Positions 33,374 to 46,990 of a stretch of DNA of 64,000 nt are shown piece after piece. Where the stretch lies: positions 8,990,001 to 9,054,000 of the forward strand of contig NC_083714.1 in the NCBI RefSeq assembly GCF_033118175.1. The letters run 5' to 3'. The notes under the pieces were generated by a model. It was not told the origin of the DNA and did no database searches. It was given only the letters and a program-made list of their open reading frames with translations. This DNA comes from Dama dama. Taxonomy: Eukaryota; Chordata; Mammalia; Artiodactyla; Cervidae. Numbering within the stretch: the stretch's first letter is position 1; each line of letters begins with the position of its first letter. The position numbers and the translations under genes are program-made.

Positions 33374-36300
33374 ACATCCCATAACCTGCACTAGCATCAG
33401 AATTGACCTTTCCTATTTACTGAGAATTTTTTCCAAGTTGATAAATATTTATTATATTTACATGAATGTCACATGTGGTAATTCAAATTATAAAATGATT
33501 GCTGCTCTTATGAAGTTTACAGTCTATAACAACCCATTCTAAGAATGTTGCTTCAGGACACAGTACCCTAAAATTCAGTAGTAGTTATAGAGATATGTAT
33601 TTTTTTAAAAAAGAGGAATCATTCAATTTAATCATCTAGAAAAGTCATGGAAGAAGCGGAAATCAAAATAAATGGCTAATCCTTAATACATTTCACAATG
33701 AAATACTCTGAGCAGACTGTACTTGTTGGACTATCCAGATTGTCATGAACACTACCTAGGAATCTTGGCAATCTCAAATTTGTGGCCATTCCTTTAGACA
33801 GTGGTGGCATCATCAAGTCATGTCCCTGTTTTATTATGATAATCCACATAGGACAACACAAAGTTAAGTTCACCGTTCTCATTCTTGCAGCCAATGGACA
33901 GTGAAATCTGTGGAATATTTGTGTAAATAAGGGGGTTGTCCACACAGCACACTCTTTTTCTTTCACTGAAAACTTTCATTAAATATAGGTGAGAATACCA
34001 TGCTTTAGAGAGGTAAGCATTTTACAGCAACTGTAAGAGCTATTGAAATTGGTGTCATTAGTTATCACTTCAAGCACAAAGTCCAATGGCCTTGTTTTAT
34101 ATTTCAGGCATCTTAGTAGGTAGTCAAACTTGCTTGCTTTGAGAAATATCACCTTAAATGTGATTATATCTTCTATTTCATTACTATACACTGATTATTC
34201 CTTCTCACTCCCTTTTAGCTTCTTATCATGTTCTGCTTTGAGTGTCAGGCCCTTCTCAAAAAGAACAGGATTAATTCACTTAGTCCTCTGTGATAACTTA
34301 GGAAAGACATGGACAAGGACATCTAATATATCATGTTTAAAAACTGCTGTTTTTGTTCCCTCCTGAAAACATATTACTAAATTGTACCTCAATTGCCCTA
34401 CCAAAGGAAGCCTGGTTACATAATACATTGCCTTGGTGATCAATTCCCATATGGCTTTAACATATCAGTACCTTTAATTATCAAAAGCTTATAGAGAATA
34501 TAGCTCAGTACATTAGATAAACATTGTACATGAATTCAGTTTACTTTCCTTTAATTTTTTATTTATTTTATAATTGGTGCCTAAAATAGTAAAAGTGAAA
34601 TTGAAAATTTAAGTGAGGTAAATGCAGAAGATTGGAGCAAAAAGTAGAAAAATTGACAGGAGAAGGTCAGAGGATGGAATCGGATGCTTAAAGTGTAACA
34701 AGAAATGTGTAACTGCAGGGCCTAAAGAGGTCACTATGTCTTCAATATTGTTACCCTACAACATTATTTTCATTTTAGCAAATCACAGAATAGTCTTACA
34801 TACAAAATATTCTAAGATCCCCTGGAATGCAGAACAAAGTTATATCTTTTAAAACACTCTGATTTAAAATGTCCCTAGAGTGAAATCATTCAACTACAAA
34901 ATAACTTCCAACATTAAGCCTACAAACAAGTTACAGAGAACTTCTGTGCAGTTCATAGGTGTCCTTCAGTGAGTCCTTGGGTTTTCTTTTCCTTTTGTTA
35001 ATTGTGTTTTGAGCAGGTAAGATGGTGACTGTGCTTGTGTGTGTCCATCAGAGTAAGAACGTGTTTGTGAGTGTATGCCTGGGTTTTCTTCTTGACTTTT
35101 ATGTTAGAGATTTCGGCTAAAGAAATGGTTAATTCAAAAATACAAGAGGCACAAATTAAAATGCCCATTCAAAAGTCTAGTTTCTCTTTTCAAAGTGCAA
35201 GACAAACGGGTGAGTTTCAAAGGTTGAAAGCATTTTGATAATAACCAAGCTACTCCATCCAAACATAGTTGAAAACTATGGTACTCTCCCAATCAGCCCA
35301 GCAAAAGTTAAGTGGGACCTTAGATGTCTATTATGTCTGGCAATAGCAAAACACCCACCTTCTAATATGGCAGTACCAGAGAAGGCTTAGTAGATGCCTG
35401 GGGTTTCAACCAAGTCCTTCCTGTAAGAGGATACTACCTTCCTTCTTAGCCAGGAATGTACTGTGAAGAATTAATGGGGAGCATGGAGGCTGCACACTCA
35501 CCAATAACGAGGAACACTCTTAGGAATCAAATGACACTAAGGATGAAATCTGGAATTCTGTTCCCACATGGTGGGAGTTGCCTTCCCCCTTTCCAAGTGT
35601 ATCAGACAGACAGTTAAAATAGAAGGAATAACATATAACATGGCCCACATTCTTCTTACCTAATACCTTAAATGTCCAAGCCCCACCACACTGCTAAGAT
35701 GCTGACTATACAGGACTTCAGGGTTTCAACTCTGTGTGGCAACCATCAAATAAAATTTTTATGAATATTTGAGATGTATTGATAGTGCAAATCTATAAAG
35801 CCAAAAGTCTTGAGATCTGATTCAAAGAGGAAAACTCTGTATTCCCCGTCATCAGTTTTATGGGGCTTTCACATGCATTCACTCACTTCCACAATCCTCA
35901 ACCTTCATCTGAAGACACAAGGTGTGACATTAAGAGAAGAGGAATGGTTTGTTCACAGAGAAGGCGAGTGGCAAAGTCAAAATGGATCCAGTCACCTACC
36001 AGCTTCCATGCTCAGTAACGTAACCCCTGTAAGCATTCCTAAGGGTGACTAGGATGCACAAATCAAAGATGCTGCTCACTGGATTACAGAGTTTGACTGA
36101 GAAGCTATAAGTTTGTTTACCACTCACCCCATTTTTAAGATCACATGCCATGCCTGTTAACACATCAGAAGATGGGCAGCTCTAGCAGACATTCAGAGAC
36201 AGTGCCTGCTTCTGTCTAAGACCAAGGTTGTTGGTCCAAGGGGCATGTGGGCTAAGGTTTCCATCTCAGGATACCACATGACTCCACAGGAGTTCTTCTC

Positions 36301-36475
36301 TGGAAAGTTCTCAAAAGGCATTGTGAGAAGTACATTTTGAGGGAGGAAAAGAAGGAAACTGACATTTGCTGTGCTCTTTCTAATTGTCCTCAATCTCACT
36401 TGTCATCCCAGGTACAACGACAGAGTTAACATGCTATCAGAACCATCTCCCAAGCACTGCCAATACCAATTTTTT
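33374..36475. other. Non-repetitive AT-rich DNA, no gene recognised
   Basis: No interspersed repeat is obvious and no open frame resembles a known protein. The longest frame is 96 codons on the minus strand (33966-33676), of unknown meaning. Confidence 0.45.
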
Positions 36476-37252
36476 GATGCTGTTCAGTCACTCAGTCTTG
36501 TCTGATTCTTTATGACTCCATGTACAGCAAGAACCCCGGGCTTCGCTGCCCTTCAAATTGCCCACAGTTTTCTCAATCCCATGACCTTTGAGTCAGTGAT
36601 GCTTTGCAGCCATCCTGTGCTCTGTCGTTCCCTTCTCCTGCCCTCAATCTTTCCCAGCATCAGTTTCTTTCCAGTGATTTTGCTCTTGGCCTCAGGTGGC
36701 CAACATACTGGCTCTTCAGATTCAGTATCAGTCCTTCCATGAATAGTCAGAGTTCATTTCCTTCATGCTTTACTAGTTTCAACTCCATGCTCACCACGGA
36801 GCTGTTACACATCTTCTCCAGCCCCACTGTGGCAAAGCATCAGTATTTTGGCGCTCAGTTCTTGTGGTCCTGCTCTCTCCTCCATACATTACACCTGAAA
36901 ATTAGTTTTGACTGTTTGGATCTTTTTCAGTAATCACTCTGCCTTTTAATATGGTGTCTATATTGGTCATAGGTTTTTGTCCAAGGGGCAAGTGACTTTT
37001 AGTTTCATGGCTGCAGTCACTTCTGGCAGTGTTATCGGAGGTCAAGAAAGTAAAACCTGTCACTTATTCAATTGTATCCCATCGATATATCTCAAAATGG
37101 TTGGACCAAACTCCATGATCTTATTTTTTGTGTTTGTTTGTCTGTTTTCATACTGATTTTTAATCCAGCTTTTCCGCTCTCCCCTTTCACCTTCATCAAA
37201 AGGCTCTTTAGTTCCTAGTGTTTTTCAGCCATTTGTGTGGTGTCATCTTATA

Positions 37253-37569
37253 ATTCAGTTCAATTCAGTTCAGTCCCTTAGTCGTGTCCAACTCTTTGCA
37301 ACCCCATGAATCACAGCACACCAGGCCTCCCTGTCCCTCACCAACTCCCAGAGTTTACTCAAACTCATGTCCATCGAGTCGGTGATGCCATCCAGCCATC
37401 TCATCCTCTGTCATCCCCTTCTCCTCCTGCCCCCAATCCCTCCCAGCATCAGTGTCTTTTCCAATGAGTTGACTCTTCTCATGAGGTAGCCAAAATATTA
37501 GAGTTTCAGCTTCAGCATCAGTCCTTCCAATGAACACCCAGGACTGATCTCCTTTAGGATGGACTGGTT
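37253..37569 (-). mobile_element. Young BovB 3'-end insertion nested in old BovB
   Basis: Starts AATTCAGTTCAATTCAGTTCAG, the reverse complement of the BovB terminus, and is much closer to a clean BovB than its host. The empty site is visible in arm 2 at about 50090. Confidence 0.85.
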
Positions 37570-37841
37570 GAGGTTATTCATATTTCTTACACAGTAATTT
37601 TATTACCAGCTTCAAATTCTTTCAGCAAGTTACTTTCCATGATATATTCTGCACAGAAGTCAAATAAGCTGGATGACAGTATATAGCCTTGATGTATTTC
37701 CTTCCCAATTTTGAACCAGTTCGTTTTTCCTTGTCCAATTGCAACTGTTGTGTCTTGACCTGTATGCACATTTCCCAGGAAACAGGTATGGTGGTCTCGT
37801 ATTCATATCTCTTTTAAAAATTCCCACAATTTGTTGTGATC

Positions 37842-38018
37842 CACACAGTCTAAAGGCTTCCCTGGTGGCTCAGATGGTAAAGCATCTGCCTGCAATGCGG
37901 GAGACCCAGATTCCCAGGGTATGGAAGATCCCCTGGAGAAAGAAATGGCAGGTTACAGTCCATGGGGTCACAAAGAGTCAGACACGGCTGAATGACCTCA
38001 CTTTCACACACAGTCTAA
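37842..38018 (+). mobile_element. Bov-tA SINE with target-site duplication
   Basis: The SINE body at 37854-38006 starts AGGCTTCCCTGGTGGCTCAG and ends with GAATGACCTCACTTTCA. The 12-bp duplication CACACAGTCTAA flanks it at 37842-37853 and 38007-38018. Arm 2 of the inverted repeat lacks it. Confidence 0.93.
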
Positions 38019-38645
38019 GCTGTTAGCAGAGACAACAAAGCAGATGTAGATGACTTTATCCCCTTGCTTTTTCTGCGATCCAAACACCAATTAAGGTTTA
38101 CCTATTAAAACTAAATGACTAAATACACATTCCTATTTTTTTTGTATTATTTTTCTTTCTCTCTTTTTCAAGCTATCGTCTACCAACTGTTACATTCCTG
38201 GGCACTTGCCATCTTCTTATACAAGAATTAAATATGTCCATGCCAGTCTCTGACCTTTGACACCCACTTAAACAGTTAAGTTTCCAGAGTAGAAATAAGC
38301 AATCTGTGCTCTGGGAAAATGTCAGGACCGTTTGACGAATAGCTAGATTTTTTTCAGGAACTGACTTTTGAGCCCAATTCCTGTATCATCTCTTATCTGG
38401 AAAAGAAATACATTTCTTCAAGCTGATGAAAATTCCTCATTAGCAGAAATTTCAGGAAAAATAAATGTGCTTGTCTGCATGTTCAAAGTCAAAGATGTAC
38501 CAGTTATGTGTGTATGTGTGTAACCTCCAATCAAACAGATTAATTCATGTCAACTAAAGTTTGTTGTTTTACTGGCATGCAGAAAGGAATTACAGAGCTT
38601 GCCTAGAAAGAAAATCAGAAGTTCCCATTTTAGCCTCCAACTAAT

Positions 38646-38661
38646 AAAAAAAAAAAAAAAA
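38646..38661. repeat. Poly-A tract
   Basis: A-homopolymer next to the L1 5' boundary. Confidence 0.8.
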
Positions 38662-41600
38662 GAAAACTGAGAGGACTTTGAGTGCAACTCTCTCCATGGA
38701 GGCATGACAAATAATGCTTCTATAAAGACAACAGTTTCCCCAGAGCATCAGATTAATATTAGCAGAAGATCTTGCTCAACAGAGAGGACTACATGGAATC
38801 TAGACATAACTGGGAAGAATTGAGGGAAGATGGTAGAAGGAGGACGAGAGGGAAAGGATCAAACCTGTGTCTTGTGCTGGGAAATCAAGAAGCACGGAAT
38901 AGTTTGAGGATTCAGGCAAGTCATCTCACTATACCTTAAATTACTTTCTATTAAAGGGGAGCAAAGTGAAGAAGCTGATGAAATAGAGCTTGTATAGAGT
39001 GAGAATCAGAGAATGTGTGGTGTGGTCCAGAAGTTTCTGTGGGCCAGAAACTGCAATGCAGGTCAACCAGTGTGCATAGGGCCTGGAAGATGAAACTTGG
39101 TGTTAGAAAGCCAACCTGGGAGGGAACTTCTTATAACTATGTGGAGATGGAATGATGGATCTGGGACAACAAAGTGTGTAGAAGGAATGCCTTTCGAGAA
39201 ATCCCAAACTGACTAAGAAGCAGGACCTTAGGGCTCAGTCACACGGAGGAGGTGGTGACACCTTTGAATCCCCCCTCTTCCCACATTCTAAGACCTACTA
39301 TCAGGCAACAGAGAAAGACTAGCCAGACCACCACTCATGCTGCTGCCACCACAGGGTAGAAAACGTTCTCATTAGGGCCATAACTTTTCTGCCCATGGCT
39401 GCTGGCTCCTCAGCAAAACTGACACCACCAGGGCTCCTACAGTCCAAGAAGCTGTACCACTTCCGCCAGTGTTCAACAAGGCAGACCCACGTGTTCCACA
39501 GGAGTCTTGGGGTAGGCTCCTCTCGTGACCATATGGAGAGGTTTTCATAAAACTACATCTGAGACCCAGGGTCAGGGAAACTAACAAAAAGGATTGAAAA
39601 CTTTCCCACCAGCTGAGCAAGCTGCAGATTAAATCCACACAATCAGTTGTGCAGACTTTTTGTCTATGGGATACATAAAAGGACACTAGATTTCCAATGA
39701 ATGAAAATGTCCAGGCTCTGGCAACTCTAAGAACAAACAGGAGTTATCCCAGATTAGAGTCTGACCTGTCCCTACTTCAGATCCAGAGTTCAGTTCTCCC
39801 CACATTTGGGAGAGCTTTCTGGAGATTTGGAACTATGTTGTGGCTCATGTTGAGACCAGAACACTGACAGCAGGAACCTTAGGTAACATTCATTATATTT
39901 ATGATGTTTTGCTATGTAGTGTGGTCGGTTCACTCTTTTTGTCAGTTGTAGGCTTTCTTATTATTCTTGCTTATGTGGTGTTCTAAGATCGTTTAAATCA
40001 TATATTTATTTTTTGTATGTATATATTGTGTATTTGTTTTCCTGCTATCTGTGCCTTTTGTTGATGTTGTTTCTTGTCATTTTTGTTTTAATAGCTATAT
40101 GTTTCTATATTAACTGTGATTTTCTGTTGTTCTGTGGGAAAGCTCTTGTCATTTTTGTTAGATTTGTTTTCTTTATTCTTCAGGTGGCACTCTGCTCTGG
40201 TGTTGTTTTATGTCTTGCAAGTTATTTGCTTAGTTCTATTGTTGATTCTGTGTTATTCCCTATTGTGATTATTGCTTGTGTTATTTTACTTGTTGTTTGA
40301 TTTTGGTTTCTTACCATTATTCTGTTTCTTTTAATCATCTGTCTAATCTCTTCCTATGTGATCATGGTTCTCTGACCTGAAGTTGGGCCTGATCATCTAG
40401 GGTTTCAGTGCTGTATCGAGGATCATATACCACCAGAGAATTCCTGGCTCCAGTGAATATTAGTTGGTGAGAGTCCCTATGAAGGCCTCCATCTGAAACT
40501 AAGAACCAATTCTGCCCAAAAGCCTATACTATCCAGAACTGATGCCACATACCATGCAAAAAGCAAGACAGAAACACAAGCCAAATCATCCTCAGATGGG
40601 CTGCCTGAAGTCAGATTAAACCTGTACATACCTGCAAAAGACACCACTGACATGGTCCCACAATGAGAGAGAGAAGCCTCAGCTGTGGCCACAAGAATAT
40701 AGTTGCCAGGCCCTAAACCTCCAAGGACACACAACCACTGGACCACACTTTTCCACTCAAGGCACAGACCAGAAGCAAGAATTACGACCCTGTACCATGG
40801 GGAGAAAAGACTATTAACATAGTGAGATAAACAAATGTGAAGACAGTAAAAAATGTGTTGCAGGCAAAGAAACAAGGTAAAAACACACAAGACATAATTA
40901 AAGAGGAAATAGAAAGTGTCACTGAAAAAGAATTGAGAGTAATGATAGTAAAGATGATCAAACATCTCAGAAAATAAATGGAGATTATGCATGAAACTTT
41001 TAAGAAGGGCATGGAACAATGAAACAACAACAACAAATGATTAACTGCACAATAACTGGCATAGGTATACTGTAGGCTGATCCATGCTTTTGTACAGAAG
41101 AAGCCAGAACAACATTGGAAAATAATTATCTTCCAATTTAAAATTGAAGTATTAAAAGAAACACAAGCTTTAAATAACACAACAGATCTGACAATTTAAT
41201 TGATACTTAAGTAGATTTCATCCAAAACCAGCAGAATGCAGTTTCTTCTCCAGGGCAAATGAAATATGTCCAGGATAAATCACAAGCTGGATCACAAATC
41301 AAGCCTTGGTAAATTTAAGATGATCAAAAATGTATCAAGCATTTTTTTTTACCACAATGTTATGATTTACATGTCAGTTATGTGGGGAGCAAAGCAAAAA
41401 CAAACAAACAAAAATATCAAGCAAAAAACCAAAAAACACCAATACATTGAGGCTCATGTATACATCTCTACATGGCTGAAAAATCAATGAAGAAATCAGA
41501 GAGAAGAAAAAAAAATATATGTGTGTGTGTGTGTGTGTGTATTTACATTCATACAAACAAATGACAATAAAATGTGATTGCATAAAGCTTATGAAACAGG

Positions 41601-42282
41601 GAAAAACACTAAGAGTAAAGATTATAACAAAGGAATATCTCAAATAATCAACCTAACCTTACAACTAAATCAATTAGACAAACACAAAAAACATACAAAA
41701 TGCAAAATTAGTTTTGGGGAAAAAAATTTAGAGAATAAAACAGAAGAAGAAAGATGAAAACAATAGCAAAGATCAATATTACTAAAAGAGGGTGCTAGGA
41801 GAGCATAAAGAAAATACATAAACCATGAGCCAGCCTCATCAACAAAAAAGGGAGAACACTCAAATCAATAGTTAGACATGAGAAAGGAGACGTTATAAGT
41901 GACACCACAGAAATATCACAGGATCATAAGAGACTTAAACAAACATCTTTAAGCCAATAAAATGTAGAATCTGGAAGTCACAGACAAATTCTTGGAAACT
42001 CAACTAAGAGGAAAGAGAAAATATGGACACGATAACAAGGACTAATATTGAAACTGTAATGAAAAATTTTCCTGTTAACAAAATTCAAGGTCAGGATGGC
42101 CTCAAAGGTAAGTTTTATGAACCATTAAGAGAAATGTTAACACACACACTTCCGAAAATCTTCCAAAATACTACAGCAGTAGGAAAACCTGCAAACTCAT
42201 CATATGAGTATAGCATCACCCTGATATCAAAGTTAAAGATAACACAGAAAAGGAAAATTATAGACCAATATCTGTGCATGCA
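38660..42282 (+). mobile_element. Old L1, plus strand (arm 1 and spacer)
   Basis: It starts with an L1 5'UTR-like segment (about 38665 onward), passes ORF1-like sequence near 40900-41000 and continues into ORF2. The segment 41215-41350 (TTCATCCAAAACCAGCAGAATGC... ACAAATCAAGCC) and the frame at 42023-42292 (endonuclease/RT linker and start of RT) are typical of ORF2. It is truncated at about 42282 where a BovB starts. Frames are broken. Confidence 0.7.
41519..41541. repeat. (GT)n microsatellite
   Basis: GT run within the L1 ORF2 region. Confidence 0.9.
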
Positions 42283-45200
42283 AGAGCAGTGACCATGGCA
42301 CAGGAGCGGCACACATGCAGACAGCCAAGAAGAGAGACCCCACATCCAAGGTGAAGAGTGGCGGCCCAGAGGAGCTACCCCACGTCCAACATCAGGAATG
42401 GCGGCTGTGAGGAGATACCCTAGGTCCAAGGACAGGAGCAGTGGCTGGGAGGAGATATCCCATATCCAAGGTAAGGAGAAGCAGTTGCACTTTTCTGGAG
42501 AGGCTGTGAAGAGATACTGCACGTCCAAGGTAAGAGAAACCCACGTAAGATGGTAGGCACTGAGAGAGGGCATCAGAGGACAGACAGACTGAAACCACAA
42601 TCACAGAAAACTAGCCAATCTGATAACACGGACCACAGCCTTGTCTAACTCAATGGGGCCAAGACAGATCGGTCATGGTGCAGATGTCTGACAGAATGTG
42701 GTCCACTGGATAAGGGAACGGCAAACCACTTCAGTATTCTTGCCTTGACAATCCCGTGAACAGTATAAAAAAGCAAAAAGATAGGACACTGAAAGATGAA
42801 CTCCCCAGGTTGGTAGGTGTGTGGAGAAATAACTCCAGAAAGAATGAAGGGATGGAGCCAAAGCAAAACCAACACCCAGGTGTGGATGTGACCGGTGATG
42901 GAAACAAGGTCTGATGCAGTAAAGAGCAATATTGCATAGGAACCTGGAATGTTAGGTCCATGAATCAAGGCAAATTGGAAGTGGTCAAACAAGATATGGC
43001 AAGACTGAACATCGACATTCTAGGAATCAGCAAAAAAAGATGGACTGGAATGTGTGAATTTAACTCTGATGAACATTGTATCTACTACTGTGGGCAGGAA
43101 TCCCTTAAAACAAATGAAGTAGCCATCATAGTCAACAAAAGAGTCTGAAAGGTAGTACTTGGAAGCAATCTCAAAAATGACAGAATGATCTCTGTTCATT
43201 TCCAAGGCAAATCATTCAATATCACGGTAATCCAAGTCTATGACCCGGCCAGTGTTCCTGAAGAAGCTGATGTTGAATGATTCTATGAAGATCTACAAGA
43301 CCTTCTGGAACTAACACCCAAAAAAGATGTCCTTTTCATTATAGGGGACTGGAATGCAAAAGTAGTAATCAAGAAACACCTGGAATAACAGGCAAATTTG
43401 GCCTTGGAATACAGAATGAAGCAGGGCAAAGTCTAATAGAGTTTTGCCAAGAGAACACACTGGTCATAGAAAACACCCTCTTCCAGCAACACAAAAGAGG
43501 ACTCTACACATGGACATCACCAGATGGTCAATACCAGAGTCAGACTGATTATATTCTTTGCAGCCAAAGATGTAGAAGCTCTATACAGTCAGCAAAAATA
43601 ACCCGGGAACTGACTGTGGCTCAGGTCATGAACTTCTTATTGCCAAATTGAGACGGAAATTGAAGAAAGTGGGGAAAACCAGTAGACCATTCAGGTATGA
43701 CCTAAATCAAATACCTTTTGATTATGCAGTAGAAGTGAGAAATAGATTTAAGGGACTAGATCTCATAGACAGAGTGCCTGAAGAACTATGGATGGGGTTC
43801 ATGACATTGTACAGGAGACAGTGATCAAGACCATATCCAAGAAAAAGAAATGTGAAAAATCAAAATGGTTGTCTGAGGAGGCCTTACAAACAACTGTGAA
43901 AAGAAGAGAAGCAAAAAGCAAAGGAAAAAAGGAAAGATATACATATTTGAATGCAGAGTTCCAAAGAATAGCAAGGAGAGATAAGAAAGCCTTCCTCAGC
44001 GAGTGATGCAAAGAAATAGAGGAAAACAATAGAATGGGAAAGACTAGAGATCTCTTCAAGAAAATTAGAGATACCAAGGGAACATTTCATGCAAAGATGG
44101 GCTCAATAAAGGACAGACGTGGTATGGACCTGATAGAAGCAGAAGATAAGAAGTGGTGGCAAGAATACCCAGAAAAACTGTACAAAAAAAGATCTTCATG
44201 ACCCAGATAACCACAATTGTGTGATCACTCTCCTAGTGCCAGACATCCTGGAATGTGAAGTCAAATAGGCCTTAGGAAGCATCATTATGAACACAGCTAG
44301 TGGAGGTGATTGAATTCCAGTTGAGCTATTTCAAATCCTAAAAGATGATGCTGTTTTTGAAAGTGATAGACTCAATACACCAGAAAATTTGGAAAACTCA
44401 GCAGTGGTCACAAGACTGGAAAAGGTCAGTTTTCCTTCCAATCCCAAAGAAAGGCAATGCCAAAGAATGCTCAAACTACTGCACAATTGCACTCCTCTCA
44501 CATGGTAGTAAAGTAATGCTCAAAATTCTCCAAGCCAGGCTTCAGCAATATGTGAACCGTGAACTTCCAGATGTTCAAGCTGGTTATAGAAAAGGCAGAG
44601 AAACCAGAGATCAAATTGCAAACATCCGCTGCATCATCAAAAAAGCAAGATAGTTCCAGAAAACATCTATTTCTGCTTTATTGACTATGCCAAAGCCTTT
44701 GACTGTGTGGATCACAAGAAACTGTGGAAAATTCTGAAAGAGGTGGGAATACGAGACCACCTGACCTGTCTCTTGAGAAACCAGAATGCAGGTCAGGAAG
44801 AAACATTTAGAACTGGGTATGGAACAACAGGCTGGTTCCAAATAGGAAAAGGAGTTCGTAAAGGCTGTATATTGTCACCCTGCTTATTTAACTTATATTC
44901 AGAGTACATCATGAAAAACGCTGGGCTGGAAGAAGCACAAGCTGGAGTCAAGATTGCCAGGGGAAATATCAATAACCTCAGATAGGCAGATGAAACCAAC
45001 CTTATGGCAGAAAGTGAAGAAGAAATAAAGAGCCTCTTGATGAAGGTGAAAGAGGAGAGTGAAAAAATTGGCTTAAAGCTCGACATTCAGAAAACTAACA
45101 TCATGGCATCCGGCCATCACTTCATGGCCTGTAGATGGGGAAAGAGTGGAAACAGTGGCTGGCTTCAATTGGGCGGGCTCCACAATCACTGCAGATGGTG

Positions 45201-45762
45201 ATTGCAGCCATGAAATTAAAAGACGCTTGCTCCTTGGAAGGAAAGTTATGACCAAACTTGACAGCATATTAAAAAGCAGAGACATTGCTTTGCCAACAAA
45301 GGTCCGTCTAGTGAAGGCTATGGTTTTTCCAGTGGTCATGTATGGATGTGAGAGTTGGACCATAAAGCTTAGCACCAAAAAATTGATGATTTTGAACTGT
45401 GGTGTTGGAGAAGACTCTTGAGAGTCCCTTGAACTTCAAGGAGATCCAACTAGTTCATCCTAAAGGTGATCAATTCTGGGTGTTCATTGGAAGGACTGAC
45501 GTTGTAGCTGAAACTCCAATACTTTGGCCACCTGATTTGAAGAGCTGACTCATTTGAAAAGATCCTGATCCTGGGACAAATTTAGGGAAGGAAGAGAAGT
45601 GGATAACAGAGGATGAAATGGTTGGATGGCATCACCGACTCAAGGGACATGAGTTTAGGTAGGCTCCAGGAGTTGGTGATGGACAGGGAGGCCTGGTGTG
45701 CTTGAGTTCATGGGGTCAAAAAGAACTGGACACGACTAAGGGACTGAACTGAGCTGAACTGA
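42283..45762 (+). mobile_element. Near-full-length BovB LINE, plus strand
   Basis: About 3.5 kb from the BovB 5' region (GGAGCTACCCCACGTCCAAC near 42373) to the 3' terminus (GGACTGAACTGAGCTGAACTGA). Coding remnants in order are endonuclease (42960-43148, MNQGKLEVVKQDMARLN), middle parts (43788-44006, 44345-44653), RT (44707-44985) and C-terminal (45146-45421). In the RT catalytic box the expected YADD reads stop-ADE at about 44983-44994, so the enzyme is dead in addition to the frameshifts. Confidence 0.88.
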
Positions 45763-46990
45763 TACCTGAATTGTCTTGTGGTTTTCCGTACTTTTCAACT
45801 TAACTCTCAACTTGTCAGCAAGGAGTTCATGATCTGAGCCACAGTATGGCCCCTGTCTTATTTTTGCTGACTGTAGAGAGCTTCTCCATCTTTGGCTGCA
45901 TAAAATAAAATCAGTCTGCTTTTGCTGTGGACCATCTGGTGATGTCCACCTGTAGAGTCTTATCTTGTGTTGTTGGAAGAGGGTATTTGCTATAACCAGT
46001 GAATTCTCTTGGAAGAATTCTATTGGCCTTTGCCTGCTTCATTCTGTACTCCAAGGCCAAATTTCCCTGTTACTCCAGGTGTTTCCTGACTTCCTACTTT
46101 TGTTTTCACGTCCCCTGTAATGAAAATGACATCTTTTCTGGGTGTTAATTCTCCTAGGTCTTGTAGGTCTGCATAGAACCATTCAACTTCAGCTTCTTCA
46201 GCATTACTGGTCTGGGTATAGACTTGGAATACCATGATATCGAATGGTTTGCCTTGGAAATGAATGGAGATCATTCTGTCGTTTTTGAGATAGTATCCAA
46301 GTACTGCCTTTCGGAAACTTTTGTTGACTATGATGGCTACTCCATTTCTTCTAAGGCATTCCTGCTCACAGTAGTAGATATAATGGTCATCTGAGTTAAA
46401 TTCACCTATTCCAGTCCATATTAGTTCGCTGATTCCTAGAATGTCAACGGTCACTTTTGCCATCTCCTGTTTGATCACTTCCAATTTGCCTTGATTCATG
46501 GACCTAACATTCCAGGTTCCTATGCAATATTGCTCTTTATAGTATCAGAACTTGCTTCTATCATCAGTCACATCCACAGCTGGGTGTTGGTTTTGCTTTG
46601 GCTCCTTCTTTTCATTCTTTCTGAAGTTATTTCAACACTGATCTCCAGTAGCATTTTGGACACCTACCGACCTGGGAAGTTCATCTTTCAGTGTCCTATT
46701 TATTTTTTTCTTTTCATACTCTTCATGTGGTTCTCAAGGCAGGAATACTGAAGTGGTTTGCAATTCCCTTCTCCAGTGGACCACATTTCATCAGAACTCT
46801 CCACCTTGACTGAGAGGAGAAGGGGACGATAGAGGATTAGATGGTTGAATGGTATCAGCGACTCACTGGACATGAGTTTGAGTAAACCCTGGGAGTTGCT
46901 TATGGACAGGGAGGCCTGATGTGCTGCATTCTATGGGGTCACAAAGAGTCTGGTTCAGTCACATGAGTGAGTGACTGAACTAAACTGAAC
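45763..46990. mobile_element. BovB with inverted 5' part (twin-priming structure)
   Basis: 45763-46810 is BovB 5'/endonuclease sequence on the minus strand (frame 46499-46020, MNQGKLEVIKQEMAKVT...). It is followed directly by a plus-strand BovB 3' terminus (46816-46990, GAGGAGAAGGGGACGATAGAGG to GACTGAACTAAACTGAACTG). An inverted 5' segment joined to a sense 3' end is the signature of twin priming during LINE integration. Confidence 0.75.

Larger units (their letters stand above)
36476..38100 (-). mobile_element. Old BovB fragment (outer part of inverted-repeat arm 1)
   Basis: Reverse complement of BovB from its 3' terminus (GATGCTGTTCAGTCACTCAGTC) into the RT region. It is interrupted by a younger BovB (37253-37569) and a Bov-tA SINE (37854-38006). 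Its sequence idiosyncrasies are shared with the plus-strand BovB at 49790-50717. Confidence 0.75.
36624..40885. repeat. Inverted repeat, arm 1
   Basis: Pairs in reverse complement with 47003-50717. Matching anchors, arm 1 to arm 2, are CTCTTGGCCTCAGG (about 36682) to 50638, CCTCATTAGCAGAAATTT (about 38438) to 49370, GCTGCTGGCTCCTC (about 39399) to 48460, and GTTGGGCCTGATC (about 40383) to 47490. Removing the two nested inserts leaves about 3.8 kb, matching arm 2. Confidence 0.8.

Noticed and set aside
33676..33966. Minus-strand 96-codon frame beginning MKEKECAVWTT
   Set aside because: No family recognised, no second exon or paralogue in the window; chance or an unidentified relic.
40477..41180. 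Minus-strand frames of 180 and 132 codons rich in Phe/Leu/Ser resembling membrane segments
   Set aside because: They are antisense readings of AT-rich L1 sequence; the apparent hydrophobicity comes from T-rich codons.
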